This document shows positions 8,856 through 17,652 of a stretch of DNA of 64,000 nucleotides, piece after piece (the stretch's first letter is position 1; every line of letters begins with the position of its first letter). The translations under genes and the position numbers were made by a program. The notes below the pieces were generated by a model. That model was not told where the DNA came from and made no database searches. It saw nothing but the letters and a program-made list of their open reading frames with translations. Origin of the DNA: JBKHYJ01 sp046565505 (GTDB lineage Bacteria; Acidobacteriota; Blastocatellia; UBA7656); NCBI GenBank assembly GCA_046565505.1, contig JBKHYJ010000050.1:1-64000 (forward strand), written 5' to 3'.

Positions 8856-9398
8856 TTACTTCTTTTGCAATTCGGCGAGCGCCGCCAATACTTCTTCGCT
8901 GTGCGACATCGGGCTGACTTTCATGAAAACCTTAGCCACGTTCCCCTTCGGGTCGATTATAAACGTGTTCCGCGCCGACAGTTTCTTCCCGTTGTATTCC
9001 ATCACCGAAGCGTAGGCTTCGGACGTTTTCGCTTCCGTGTCGGCGAGCAGCTTGAAGTTCAACCCTTCCTTTTCGCAAAAGCTCTTGTGAGAGTTCACGT
9101 CGTCCACGCTGACGCCGAGGATCACCGCGTTAGCCTTCTCGTACTTGGCTATGTCGCGCTGGAAGTTGCGGGCCTCGACCGTGCACCCGGAGGTGAAATC
9201 TTTCGGGTAAAAATACAGGACCACCCATTTACCGCGGTAGTTGTTCAGGTTTACTTCTTTGCCCTCGTGGCTCATGAGGTTGAATGCGGGCGCGGGCTTG
9301 CCCACCTCGGGCGGCTCGGACGACGCCCCTACGGCGGAGGCGAACAAAGACAGGACGCATACGGTCAAAAGAAAAAGCAGCGCTCGATTTCTATTCAT
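8856..9398 (-). CDS. exported PrxQ/BCP-type peroxiredoxin
   Basis: Thiol peroxidase of the AhpC/TSA superfamily, with a hydrophobic N-terminal signal (about residues 5-25) that indicates export. The peroxidatic Cys72 sits in DFTSGCTVEA, close to the family's TPGCTxEA. The resolving Cys that alpha-type PrxQ carries five residues later is Arg77 here; another cysteine, Cys108 in SFCEKEGL, could serve instead, or the enzyme may be 1-Cys. GAGGAG precedes the start. An intrinsic terminator lies downstream, so the gene is probably monocistronic. Confidence 0.87.
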   Translation of the reverse strand: MNRNRALLFLLTVCVLSLFASAVGASSEPPEVGKPAPAFNLMSHEGKEVNLNNYRGKWVVLYFYPKDFTSGCTVEARNFQRDIAKYEKANAVILGVSVDDVNSHKSFCEKEGLNFKLLADTEAKTSEAYASVMEYNGKKLSARNTFIIDPKGNVAKVFMKVSPMSHSEEVLAALAELQKK

Positions 9399-9758
9399 AT
9401 TGGCTCCTCTAAAGTTAAAGTCTACTCAGCATCGGCTAGCCGGGGTTCGGACTGCTCAGATGCGATCGCTTAACCGCAATCATAACACCTGCGCGGCCAA
9501 GTTGCAGGCGACTTTTGACCCGCCGGCCTGCATGGCCTGCTGTCGGGGTCAGGTCGCCGGCAGGCTCGTCTAACAGTGGTTCTAGTCTTTGCGCCCCGGT
9601 TTGTCAATAGAGGCCGCTGGCCGTGCGCCGCCCGGCGGCTTCTTCGCGTTGCGCGCCCGGCGAGCCATCGGATATAGTTTTTGCCTAGCGGCGCTCGAGT
9701 GTTTTGCTTGCCGGCGGGCTGTCGGTCGATTGGCACAGGCTCACACTCTTCTTAATTT
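9399..9758. other. intergenic region between divergent prx and smpB
   Basis: 360 bp that should hold two divergent promoters. I see no convincing -35/-10 pair, no RNA gene and no coding signal; short reading frames here have no ribosome site. Confidence 0.5.
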
Positions 9759-10217
9759 ATGGCTAGCGACAAAGTGGTAGCATCGAACCGAGAGGCCTAC
9801 CATAATTACCATATACTGGAAACCCACGAGTGCGGCATAGCGCTCACCGGCACCGAAGTGAAATCCATTCGCGAAGGCCGTTGTAATCTCAAAGACAGTT
9901 ATGGCTTAATACGCGATGGCGAAGCCTGGCTGCTGAATGCGCACATCAGCCCCTACAGCCACGGCAACCGCGAGAACCACGAGCCGACCCGGACCCGAAA
10001 ACTGCTCTTGCACCGATCCGAGATAGATAAGCTCACGGGCAAGGCGCAAGAGAAGGGGCTGACGCTGGTCCCCACTAAGATGTATTTTAAGAATGGGCGC
10101 GTGAAGGTCGAGTTGGCCGTCGCCAAAGGCAAGAAGCTCTATGATAAGCGGGAGACCGAGAAACGGCGCGAGGCGGACCGCGAGGCCCGCGCGATGATGA
10201 AAGAGAAAAGCCGATGA
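9759..10217 (+). CDS. smpB: SsrA-binding protein SmpB
   Basis: Small beta-barrel RNA-binding protein that delivers tmRNA to stalled ribosomes. Recognisable family features are NREAYHNYHILETHECGI at the N-terminus, LTGTEVKSIREGRCNLKD, the AWLLNAHISPY strand, THEPTR-like ENHEPTRTRKLLLH, and the basic C-terminal tail YDKRETEKRREADREAR that enters the decoding centre. The length of 152 aa is normal. No tmRNA gene is visible nearby. It is followed by an inverted repeat and then pepA. Confidence 0.95.
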   Translation: MASDKVVASNREAYHNYHILETHECGIALTGTEVKSIREGRCNLKDSYGLIRDGEAWLLNAHISPYSHGNRENHEPTRTRKLLLHRSEIDKLTGKAQEKGLTLVPTKMYFKNGRVKVELAVAKGKKLYDKRETEKRREADREARAMMKEKSR

Positions 10218-10338
10218 TTCTGGATTTCGGTTTATGGATTTCGGATTGAAGGCTGGCCGCCGATTCCGCGCATTCGACCGCGCCTGGCGCGGGGCCGCCT
10301 GCCCGCGCCCGGCCGCCAATCTAAAATCCAAAACCTGA
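10217..10338. repeat. imperfect inverted repeat with GGATTTTGG-like arms, copy 2
   Basis: Left arm 10230-10249 (GGTTTATGGATTTCGGATTG) faces right arm 10318-10336, whose reverse complement is GGTTTTGGATTTTAGATTG. The core between them is about 70 bp and very GC-rich. It fills the smpB-pepA spacer and shares its arm sequence with the copy at 7290-7456. Confidence 0.6.
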
Positions 10339-10354
10339 AGCCCGTGGAGGGGAG

Positions 10355-11872
10355 ATGGAAGTCAGAGCAGAGTTCGGGAAGTTTTATGACGTGGAGGCAG
10401 ACGCGCTGGTCGTCACCGTCTACGAGGGCGAGAAGGCCGACGAGGGGGCGCTCAAAGAACTCGACGAGCGCACGGGCGGGATGATAAGCGACATGCTGGG
10501 CAGCGACGAGCTGCGCGGCAAGCAGGGCGACATGGTCTACATCTACCGCCCGGGAAAGATCCGCGCCCGCAGGCTCGTGCTCGTCGGGGCGGGCAAGCGT
10601 GAAGACTTCTCTTTCGACACCGTCCGCAAGGTCGCCGGCTCCGCCGCACGATTCCTCCGCGGCAAGGGCGCGCGGTCGGTGGCGATCCTCCGCCGGTCCC
10701 AGCTCGACATAGGCAAAAGCGCCCAGGCCGTCGTCGAGGGCGCGCTGCTCGGCCTGTTCGAGCCCGACATGTACAAGACCGAAAACAAGGAAGAGCGGCG
10801 CATCGACGAGTTGATACTGGTGGCCGCCAACCCCGGCTCGGAAGACGCGCTCGCCCACGGCGTCGAGTGCGGGCGGATCATAGCCGAGTCGGTAAACATG
10901 GCGCGCGAGCTTTCAAACGAGCCCAGCTCCGTGCTGACGCCGTCGGAGCTGGCCGAGCGCGCCAAGGAGACGGCAAACAGGTTCGGGCTGGACATAGACG
11001 TTTTGGATGAGGCGCGCATGAAGGAGCTCGGCATGGGCGCGCTGCTCGGCGTGGCGCGCGGGTCTGACGAGCCGGCCAAGCTCATAGTGCTGCGCTACAC
11101 GCCCGACGAATCCGAGCCTATGGGCAACGACGCCGACGTGATCGCGATAGTCGGGAAAGGCATCACGTTCGACTCGGGCGGCATTTCCATAAAGCCCGCC
11201 GACGGCATGGAGAAGATGAAGTACGACATGTCGGGCGCGGCCGCGACGCTTGCCGCCATGCGGGCCATCGCACAGCTCAAGCCCCGCGTGAACGTCATCA
11301 GCGTGATGCCGGCGAGCGAAAACATGCCATCGGGGCGGGCCTATAAGCCGGGCGACGTGCTGCGCGCGATGAGCGGCAAGACCATCGAGGTGATAAACAC
11401 GGACGCAGAGGGGCGGCTGATTCTGGCGGACGCCATCAGTTACGCGCGCAAGCTTGGCGCCACTCAGATAATAGACCTCGCGACGCTGACGGGCGCGGTC
11501 TCAATCGCGCTCGGCCCGATAAACGTCGCGATACTCGGCAACGACCAGACATTCGTGGACGAGGTGCGCGCCGCCGCGCGAGAGATAGGCGAGCGGTTCT
11601 GGCAGTTGCCTATGGACGATGACTACCGCGAGTTGATTAAGAGCGACATCGCCGACATAAAAAACTCTTCGGGCCGATACGCGGGGACGATCACCGCGGC
11701 TCACTTCCTGCGCGAATTTGCCGAAGACACCCCGTGGGTACACCTCGACATAGCCGGCACCGCATGGGAGAACGAGCGCAAGCCCCACACGGCGAAAGGG
11801 CCCACGGGCGTTGCCATCCGCACGCTGATTAATTACGTCTGCAACCACGCGGCAAACAGGAGTGATAAGTAA
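10355..11872 (+). CDS. pepA: leucyl aminopeptidase (M17)
   Basis: Cytosolic dimetal exopeptidase that removes N-terminal residues from peptides. The C-terminal catalytic domain carries GKGITFDSGG (metal ligands Lys268 and Asp273), Asp291, and the family signature NTDAEGRL at 348-355 with Asp350 and Glu352 as ligands and Arg354 as the bicarbonate-site residue. The N-terminal alpha/beta domain covers about residues 1-170. The length of 505 aa is canonical. GGAGGGG lies just upstream of the ATG. Confidence 0.95.
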   Translation: MEVRAEFGKFYDVEADALVVTVYEGEKADEGALKELDERTGGMISDMLGSDELRGKQGDMVYIYRPGKIRARRLVLVGAGKREDFSFDTVRKVAGSAARFLRGKGARSVAILRRSQLDIGKSAQAVVEGALLGLFEPDMYKTENKEERRIDELILVAANPGSEDALAHGVECGRIIAESVNMARELSNEPSSVLTPSELAERAKETANRFGLDIDVLDEARMKELGMGALLGVARGSDEPAKLIVLRYTPDESEPMGNDADVIAIVGKGITFDSGGISIKPADGMEKMKYDMSGAAATLAAMRAIAQLKPRVNVISVMPASENMPSGRAYKPGDVLRAMSGKTIEVINTDAEGRLILADAISYARKLGATQIIDLATLTGAVSIALGPINVAILGNDQTFVDEVRAAAREIGERFWQLPMDDDYRELIKSDIADIKNSSGRYAGTITAAHFLREFAEDTPWVHLDIAGTAWENERKPHTAKGPTGVAIRTLINYVCNHAANRSDK

Positions 11873-12493
11873 CACGCGGCGCACGGCGGTAAAGGTGCGG
11901 CGGATTTACAGGGCCGAACTCCACCGCGTCACGCCTGCCGCCCTAATTGAATGCGTTTCTCCCGATCACAGCAGCTCGGCGCGCTTCTGATCCTTGCGCT
12001 AATCATAGTCATCCTCGCGTATCGCTCATGCGCAACGCCCCGGCCTTAGACGCGACCCGCGGGCTTGATAGCCCCATTTTATTCATGCTTACTTTTATTT
12101 AGCCCTGTGTATTTAGCCCCGTGCGGCGACGCGGCACGGATATTGCCAAACTAATCACCGGACAGTCTTGATAGTTCTTTCAAATGAGTAAGTACTAAGA
12201 GCTTACACACCTACTTGCGGCACTCGCGCTTCGCCGCTCGGCAGTAGCGTCCCACGCGCCCGCAAGGATGCGCAGAAAAGTGTGACCTTGCGGCCATTTC
12301 AAACTAAGCAGACAACCCTGAGCGGATGAATTGTGCGCCGAATCGCCTCGGGAAACGCATGATTTTTACGAAGCGCGCACTCAAGCACTGGCGGGCCTGA
12401 CTCGCGCGATTCTTACCTGGGGCTAAGGATCGCGCGAGCCAGCTACGGCCCGCTTGTGCGGAATAGTTCTATAAACAAGCGGAGGGGAAAATT
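11873..12493. other. long spacer between pepA and the DUF4142 gene
   Basis: 620 bp holding one possible micro-ORF (11951-12049) and otherwise only non-coding sequence. The 12060-12130 part is less GC-rich and contains two TTTAGCCC(T/C)GTG words. The leader just before the DUF4142 gene ends in a purine-rich AAGCGGAGGGG ribosome site. No RNA gene was recognised. Confidence 0.5.
11951..12049 (+). CDS. possible 32-residue single-span membrane peptide
   Basis: The frame encodes MRFSRSQQLG followed by about 15 continuous hydrophobic residues (ALLILALIIVILAY) and a short tail with one Cys. The basic N-terminus plus hydrophobic segment is coherent for a membrane peptide or for the surviving N-terminus of a larger exported protein. 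There is no Shine-Dalgarno upstream, so this may be chance or a remnant. Confidence 0.25.
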   Translation: MRFSRSQQLGALLILALIIVILAYRSCATPRP

Positions 12494-13486
12494 ATGTCGA
12501 GCATAAGGTTTAGACGGGTCGTTTCGGTTACTTCATTGGTTGCGTTAGTGTTCAGCTTCAACCTGCTGGCCGCCGCGCAGGACCAGACTACGAGCGGCAG
12601 CGCAGGCCAGTCGAAGTCAAATCAGCAAAGCGGTAACACTAAGCAGTCTGGGACAGATAAACAGAAGAACAGCCGGTCCGGGATGAACGACCGGAATACG
12701 GGCAACATGGCCGGGCAGTCCGGCACCGCGACAGGCTCCCTGGCCGACTCCGATAGAAAGTTCGTCATGGAAACGGCACACAGCGGGATGGCTGAAGTAA
12801 TGCTCGGGAGAATGGCTTCCGAGCGCGCGTCCAGCGACGAAGTGAAGCGCTTCGGCCAGCGCATGGTCGATGACCACACGAAGACGAATCAAGAGCTTAT
12901 GCAACTGGCCTCGACTAAAGGCATCACCATGCCGGCCATGACAGATATGGGTGGAAACATGACTGGCGCGGGGTCCGGTACGGACACAACCATGTCTAAT
13001 ACGCAGACTCAGACTTCAGGGTCCCAGTCGGCCGGCTCGACCGGGCAAACGTCCGCCTCGCAATCTACAGGCTCTCAGTCAACAGGCTCGCAAACTTCCG
13101 GCACCACTGACAGGACCGCGACCGGCGGGCAGACGTCCGGCTCGACCGGGGGGATGTCCGGCGGCGGGGCCGGCGCTCACATAATGGACCCGAAGCATCA
13201 GAAGCTAATGGGTCATCTGTCGGGCCTTTCCGGCGCGGAGTTCGACAGGGAATATATGAAGCAGATGGTTAAGGATCACGAAGACGCCGTTTCAGATTTT
13301 CAGAAACAGTCCACGCGCGCTAAGGATCCCGACATCAGGGCTTTCGCCGCCAGGACTCTCCCGGCGCTTCAAGAGCATTTGCGGATGGCTCGCGAAATAG
13401 ATGGGCGGCTCAAGGGCGGCTCGAATACGACCACAAACAAGAACAACACGAGCGGGGACGCTAGCTCCACGACCAAGCGCCCGTAA
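12494..13486 (+). CDS. secreted DUF4142-domain protein with split domain
   Basis: Signal peptide at residues 1-28, ending near LAAAQDQ. Two halves of a four-helix DUF4142 (ferritin-like) bundle are visible: SDRKFVMETAHSGMAEVMLG to LASTKGI (about 84-140) and MDPKHQKLMGHLSGL to HLRMAREI (about 230-300). About 85 residues of Ser/Thr/Gly/Gln-rich low complexity separate them, and similar spacers flank both ends. The family is common in Acidobacteria and Proteobacteria, is envelope-located, and has no proven activity. It is monocistronic, with a ribosome site GGAGGGG and a hairpin after the stop. Confidence 0.85.
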   Translation: MSSIRFRRVVSVTSLVALVFSFNLLAAAQDQTTSGSAGQSKSNQQSGNTKQSGTDKQKNSRSGMNDRNTGNMAGQSGTATGSLADSDRKFVMETAHSGMAEVMLGRMASERASSDEVKRFGQRMVDDHTKTNQELMQLASTKGITMPAMTDMGGNMTGAGSGTDTTMSNTQTQTSGSQSAGSTGQTSASQSTGSQSTGSQTSGTTDRTATGGQTSGSTGGMSGGGAGAHIMDPKHQKLMGHLSGLSGAEFDREYMKQMVKDHEDAVSDFQKQSTRAKDPDIRAFAARTLPALQEHLRMAREIDGRLKGGSNTTTNKNNTSGDASSTTKRP

Positions 13487-13504
13487 GGCCGTGGCGCTGA
13501 AATA

Positions 13505-13562
13505 GGCGGAAGCATTCTGCCTGCCGGGCATGAGAACTAAGCCCCGGGCGAATGCTTCCGCC
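13505..13562. terminator. hairpin terminator candidate after the DUF4142 gene
   Basis: Perfect 13-bp stem GGCGGAAGCATTC (13505-13517) with its complement (13550-13562), 19 bp past the stop codon. The 32-nt loop has its own CCGGGC/GCCCGG pairing. No U tract follows. The remaining 330 bp up to the cupin start show no gene. Confidence 0.55.
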
Positions 13563-13892
13563 GATCTTCTCTTCGCCCGACCATACGGGCTCTAATTCGC
13601 CCGGCGTGTCATTCGCCCGCATGGCCCGCGTCGCTTTCGGCCCGGCCATCAGCGCGTCGCCCCCGTTTGCCCTACTTGACCACGCCAGCCTCTCCCCGGC
13701 TCACAAAGTCGCCCGGCCCGCGGCGTAAGCCGGCCCTAAATTTTTAGCCGCCGGCCGGAACGCTGCTTGCAACTCTTCAATGGCGGAGGGCGCGTGGGTC
13801 TAAAAGCGGACACGGCCTCTCGAAACTTAGTGGCCGCAATCGTTTTAAGGTCACGATCAAAAAAAGAACGCGATCACTTAGAGGGGGAATGT

Positions 13893-14234
13893 ATGGGAGA
13901 CACGAGCGTAAAGAAAGTTCAGTCGAGTTATTCGCCCAGGGGCGAGACGGGGCAGAAGTATCTGGCATCAGGCATACACGTTTCAATGCGACTTTACGAG
14001 GACGAACAGCCGGGGCAGGATAAGCCCGAAAGCGCGCGCGATTACGAGACCGTCGGCTACGTCATTAAGGGCCGCGCCGAGCTGCACATCGAAGGGCAGA
14101 TGATTCTGCTTGAGCCGGGGGATTCGTGGGTGGTTCCCAGGGGTTCGCGGCACGCCTACAAAATACTTGAGCCCTTCACGGCGGTGGAAGCGACAAGCCC
14201 GCCCGCCCAGGTCCACGGCCGCGACGAGAGGTAG
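13893..14234 (+). CDS. small cupin-domain protein
   Basis: Single-domain cupin of 113 residues. The second cupin motif is clear in GDSWVVPRGSRHAYKI, and the strand YVIKGRAELHIEGQ represents motif 1 in degenerate form; the metal-ligand HxH is not evident, so enzyme activity is uncertain. The reading frame is open further upstream, but GAGGGGG immediately before the ATG of MGDTSVKK and the absence of homology-like sequence before it decide this start. Function unknown; many such proteins bind sugars or act as small regulators. Confidence 0.75.
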   Translation: MGDTSVKKVQSSYSPRGETGQKYLASGIHVSMRLYEDEQPGQDKPESARDYETVGYVIKGRAELHIEGQMILLEPGDSWVVPRGSRHAYKILEPFTAVEATSPPAQVHGRDER

Positions 14235-14251
14235 AAGGATGATGCCTTGAG

Positions 14252-14295
14252 ATCAAAACATGGCCGAGAGCCGGCACGCCCGGCCATGTTTTGAT
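14252..14295. terminator. bidirectional hairpin between convergent cupin and kinase genes
   Basis: Perfect 15-bp stem (14252-14266 with 14281-14295) with AAAA/TTTT near the outer end, and a 14-nt loop. It lies 17 bp after the cupin stop and about 90 bp from the kinase stop on the other strand. Confidence 0.6.
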
Positions 14296-14383
14296 GTCGC
14301 GAGCGCGGCGCGATTTAATTCATGTTTAATCAACGCGGTCGCCGCGTATTCCGCTGGGCCGTCTTCGGGAGTACGCCTACGGG

Positions 14384-16516
14384 CTACGGCTTCGAGTTGC
14401 TCTTACTCCGACCTGCGAGGCTCGCGATTGCTTTGATAAGATCATCCAATTGAGTCGGCTTCGCCAGGTATATATGATAGCCGGCCGACAGCGCCCTTTC
14501 CCCGTCTTTAGCCCCCACGTAACCTGTCAGGGCGATTGCCGGTATGCGCCCGCCTTTCTCCGGCGCCCGGCTCCTGAGCTGTTCGATGAGCGCGTAACCG
14601 TCTTCGTCCGGCATTCCTATGTCCGACACGAGCACGTCAGGTTGCCACCGCTCTAATACTTTGAACGCCTCTCTGACCGTGGCGGCGACCTTGACCGAAG
14701 CCCCTTCGGAACCGAGGATGATCCCGAGCGCCTCCCGCGTGTCCTGATCGTCTTCGACTACCAACACCTGCACGCCCTCAAGGCGCGGCTCGCCCCGGGC
14801 GGCCGATTGCCTGTCGCCCGCGTAGAGCTTCTGAGGAAAGTAGACGAGCCCCGCGCCGGCCTCGGCCAGCGGCAGCTTGACGGTGAACGTGGCCCCCATG
14901 CCCGTACCCTCGCTGCGCGCCTCGATCTCCCCGCCATGCAGTTGCGTGACATGGCGCGCTATTGCCAGGCCGAGGCCGAGCCCGCTGTGCTGCCTGGCGT
15001 ATGAGCTATCGCTTTGTCTAAAACGGTCGAACACGTAAGGCAAGAACTCCGGGCTGATGCCCTCGCCCGTGTCCGTCACTGTGATTTGGGCGGTCGGGCC
15101 CGCGCGCTCAAGCTTTATCTCCACCTGCCCGCCAGAGGGCGTGAACTTGATCGCGTTCGACAGAAGGTTCCAGATCACTTGCTGTAGGCGGACCGGGTCG
15201 CAGGACACGACCCCGATCGAAGGGTCGATGTATTGCCGCAGCCGCACGCCCTTCGCGTCGGCCGCGGGCCGCACGCTCTCGATGGCGTTGTCGATGATCG
15301 GCACGAGCTCCGCCGCCTGCATCTCGATTTGGAACTTGCCCGCGACGATGCGCGAAACGTCCAGTATGTCCTCGATCAACTTCGCCTGCGCCCTGGCGTT
15401 GCGCGTTATCACTTCGACGGCGCGGTCGAGTAGCGCGCTGTCGAGCCTGTTGGCCCCTAACAACTCCGTCCACCCGAGTATCGCGTTCAGGGGCGTGCGA
15501 AGCTCGTGCGACAGCGTGGCAAGGAAATCATCCTTGACGCGGTTGGCTTCCTCCGCCACCTCGCGCGCCTCCTGCTCGCGGGCGAGGAGTTGTTCGCGCT
15601 CCTCCTCCGCGCGCTTCCTGTCCGTGATGTCCCGAAAGTACGCCGATACTCCCCCATCCGCCGGGTACAGGTGCGCCTCGAACCAGTGCCCCGCGGCCGC
15701 GTCCGAGACCGCCTCGAAATGCATGGGGGTGCCTTCGTCCATCACCTGGCGGTAGCATTTGTAGATGTCGCCGCCGACCGCCTGCGGGAACAGCTCGAAG
15801 ACCCTCTGCCCGAGCAGCTCCTCCCTGGTCTTGCCGAAGAAGCTTGCCGCCCGCTGGTTTAAATCCGTGATGCGCCAGTCGCGGTCCAGCGTCAGGAATG
15901 AATCCGTGATACTCTCAAGTACGTTGACGATCATCTGGCGGGACGCCTCGGCCTCGGCGCGCAAAGACCGCTCCAGCCTCTCGGAGGCGATCAGCTCTTG
16001 CGTGTGTTTGTGCTCCGTGAGGTTCGTGATGACCGCGCACACGCTCTGCGCTTCGCCCAGCCGCATTGAGCTTAAGGAGAAGTATGCGGGGACCGCCGCG
16101 CCGTCCTCCGCGGCGAGGGTGACCTCGCCTTTGCCGCTGCCCGACAGCCGCGATTGCTCAAGGAGCTTTTCATAACCGGGCAGGTCCGGCCCGGCTATGA
16201 ATTGGCGGATGTCGCGGCCCGTGACGCGCGCGAGCGGCGCTTTGAGCATCTCGGCGAAAGCCCCGTTAGAGTAAAGGACTATTCCGCCGCCCGTCATAAT
16301 CACAGCGCCTTCGTTCATCGCCTCTACCAGCAGGCGGTAATTGTTGTCGGCGCTCTGGAGCGTACAGACTCTCTCGGCGCCGTGCGACCCCACGACCAGG
16401 GCGTCCACTTCGCCCGCGCGCAGGGCGCGCAGTATGTCTTCGGCCTCTTCCATCTGCATGCGCATCTCAGGGATGTTCAGCAGTTGTTCGTCCCTCGATC
16501 TGTTTTTTGCTTTCAT
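14384..16516 (-). CDS. soluble PAS-PAS hybrid sensor histidine kinase with receiver domain
   Basis: Cytoplasmic hybrid kinase of 710 aa with no membrane segment. Order: N-terminal helix, PAS 1 (about 60-170), PAS 2 (about 200-300), coiled linker, HisKA with SHELRTP (phosphoacceptor His337), and HATPase_c with an N box LLSNAIKFTP, DTGEGI and GLGLGLAI. The C-terminal receiver has the acidic pair EDDQD, phosphoacceptor Asp in VSDIGMPDEDG and a Lys in YLAKP. It lies 23 bp downstream of kaiB, so the two are likely co-transcribed. No output regulator is adjacent; the receiver may relay to an unlinked protein. Confidence 0.92.
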   Translation of the reverse strand: MKAKNRSRDEQLLNIPEMRMQMEEAEDILRALRAGEVDALVVGSHGAERVCTLQSADNNYRLLVEAMNEGAVIMTGGGIVLYSNGAFAEMLKAPLARVTGRDIRQFIAGPDLPGYEKLLEQSRLSGSGKGEVTLAAEDGAAVPAYFSLSSMRLGEAQSVCAVITNLTEHKHTQELIASERLERSLRAEAEASRQMIVNVLESITDSFLTLDRDWRITDLNQRAASFFGKTREELLGQRVFELFPQAVGGDIYKCYRQVMDEGTPMHFEAVSDAAAGHWFEAHLYPADGGVSAYFRDITDRKRAEEEREQLLAREQEAREVAEEANRVKDDFLATLSHELRTPLNAILGWTELLGANRLDSALLDRAVEVITRNARAQAKLIEDILDVSRIVAGKFQIEMQAAELVPIIDNAIESVRPAADAKGVRLRQYIDPSIGVVSCDPVRLQQVIWNLLSNAIKFTPSGGQVEIKLERAGPTAQITVTDTGEGISPEFLPYVFDRFRQSDSSYARQHSGLGLGLAIARHVTQLHGGEIEARSEGTGMGATFTVKLPLAEAGAGLVYFPQKLYAGDRQSAARGEPRLEGVQVLVVEDDQDTREALGIILGSEGASVKVAATVREAFKVLERWQPDVLVSDIGMPDEDGYALIEQLRSRAPEKGGRIPAIALTGYVGAKDGERALSAGYHIYLAKPTQLDDLIKAIASLAGRSKSNSKP

Positions 16517-16539
16517 GGTCGGTAATCCTGCGCAATAAA

Positions 16540-16875
16540 TTAATCCCGCCCCCCGGGTTTAAGGCCGAGCCCCGCGAGCGTCCGCTCCGTATGCGAAAGG
16601 TCCCCGACTATCTTTCTCACCGGCTCGGGGATTTTCTTTACGAGGGTCGGGACGGCGAGGACCTGATCGGCGCGCGCGAGGCGCGGGTCTTCCAGCAAGT
16701 CAATGACTTCTATCTTGTACCTGCCCGCGAGGTGCTCGTCGCATATCTTCTTGAGGTTGGCGAAGGCTTCTATAGACTTCGGGGTATGCCCCGCGATATA
16801 CAGGCGAAGCTCCCATATCTCTTGCTCGGGTGCGACGGCCGGCCTTTGCCGTTTTGTCCTCGTCGAGTTCTTCAT
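16540..16875 (-). CDS. kaiB: KaiB-like circadian clock protein
   Basis: Thioredoxin-like KaiB fold, 111 aa. Family stretches are LRLYIAGHTPKS (about 23-34), EVIDLLEDPRLA (about 56-67) and the conserved AVPTLVKKIPEPVRK (about 74-88). In cyanobacteria KaiB binds KaiC and the histidine kinase SasA; homologues in other phyla pair with KaiC-like ATPases or stress kinases. Here it leads an operon with a PAS hybrid kinase, with no kaiC or kaiA in the window. GGAAG precedes the ATG. A role in light, redox or stress timing is inference. Confidence 0.88.
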   Translation of the reverse strand: MKNSTRTKRQRPAVAPEQEIWELRLYIAGHTPKSIEAFANLKKICDEHLAGRYKIEVIDLLEDPRLARADQVLAVPTLVKKIPEPVRKIVGDLSHTERTLAGLGLKPGGRD

Positions 16876-17652
16876 TTAAATCTTCCCTCGCACACCCGAG
16901 CCTGACAAACAGTCCGTCGATGTAGTATTCGCCCGCGCCTTCGACCTGTCTCTGGCAGGCCTGGGCGCGGCCGGTAAGGGGCTTTTAGCGGGCGGCCGGG
17001 TCAGGCAGACCTGATCTACGTCGGGCCCCCTCATATCCTTTTTTCAATCAGCAATGAGGTCGCAAACTGAATCAGCAAATCGAACCGGCGTGAAAAAGAT
17101 TGTCGAATTCTACACCAACCCTCTGTAAAAGCAAACGAGGGAATTAATCGAAAAGCGTCGTTGGTATACTGACCCGGTAGGGCACGGTTATTAAATTTAA
17201 TAAATTCCGACGCGCGACCTGACTCGGGAAGCGACTGCCCGCCGCCGCCCGCGACGCGGCGCAACCACCCTGCGAGGTTTAAGAACGCCTCGCGGGGCGG
17301 GCGGGTTGCCGCGCGAGACTGCGGCGCCGCGCCAGGCCATGCCGGCGCTGAGGGGATGGGTCGCCCCGACTTTAAGTAATCGAAAACTCCAAATCTCCGC
17401 CGAGGTCTAGACAAGAGGCAGGTCGCGGGCGTATGAATCTACTATCGATGGAGGACAAGAGGGGTTAACGCAGGCAAGCGAGGCGGGCTTGCCTAGACTA
17501 CATATACTTGATGCCGTGCCGGGGCATTCTTTCCGCGCTGACCCCGGCCCGGGAATTCGGCCGCGGAGGTATCGTCCACGCGCCGCAAGATGCCCAAGTG
17601 ATTTAGGCCACGTAGGGTGGCTCTAGAAAATCTTCAATGGTGGAGGACCAAC
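16876..17652. other. long regulatory spacer before the TonB receptor gene
   Basis: 777 bp separating divergent kaiB and the TonB-dependent receptor. A hairpin with 8-bp arms (17472-17479 with 17487-17494, AGGCAAGC and complement) lies about 160 bp before the receptor start. The stretch 17040-17210 is less GC-rich than its surroundings, as expected for promoters. Small reading frames here lack ribosome sites; I see no gene. Confidence 0.5.
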
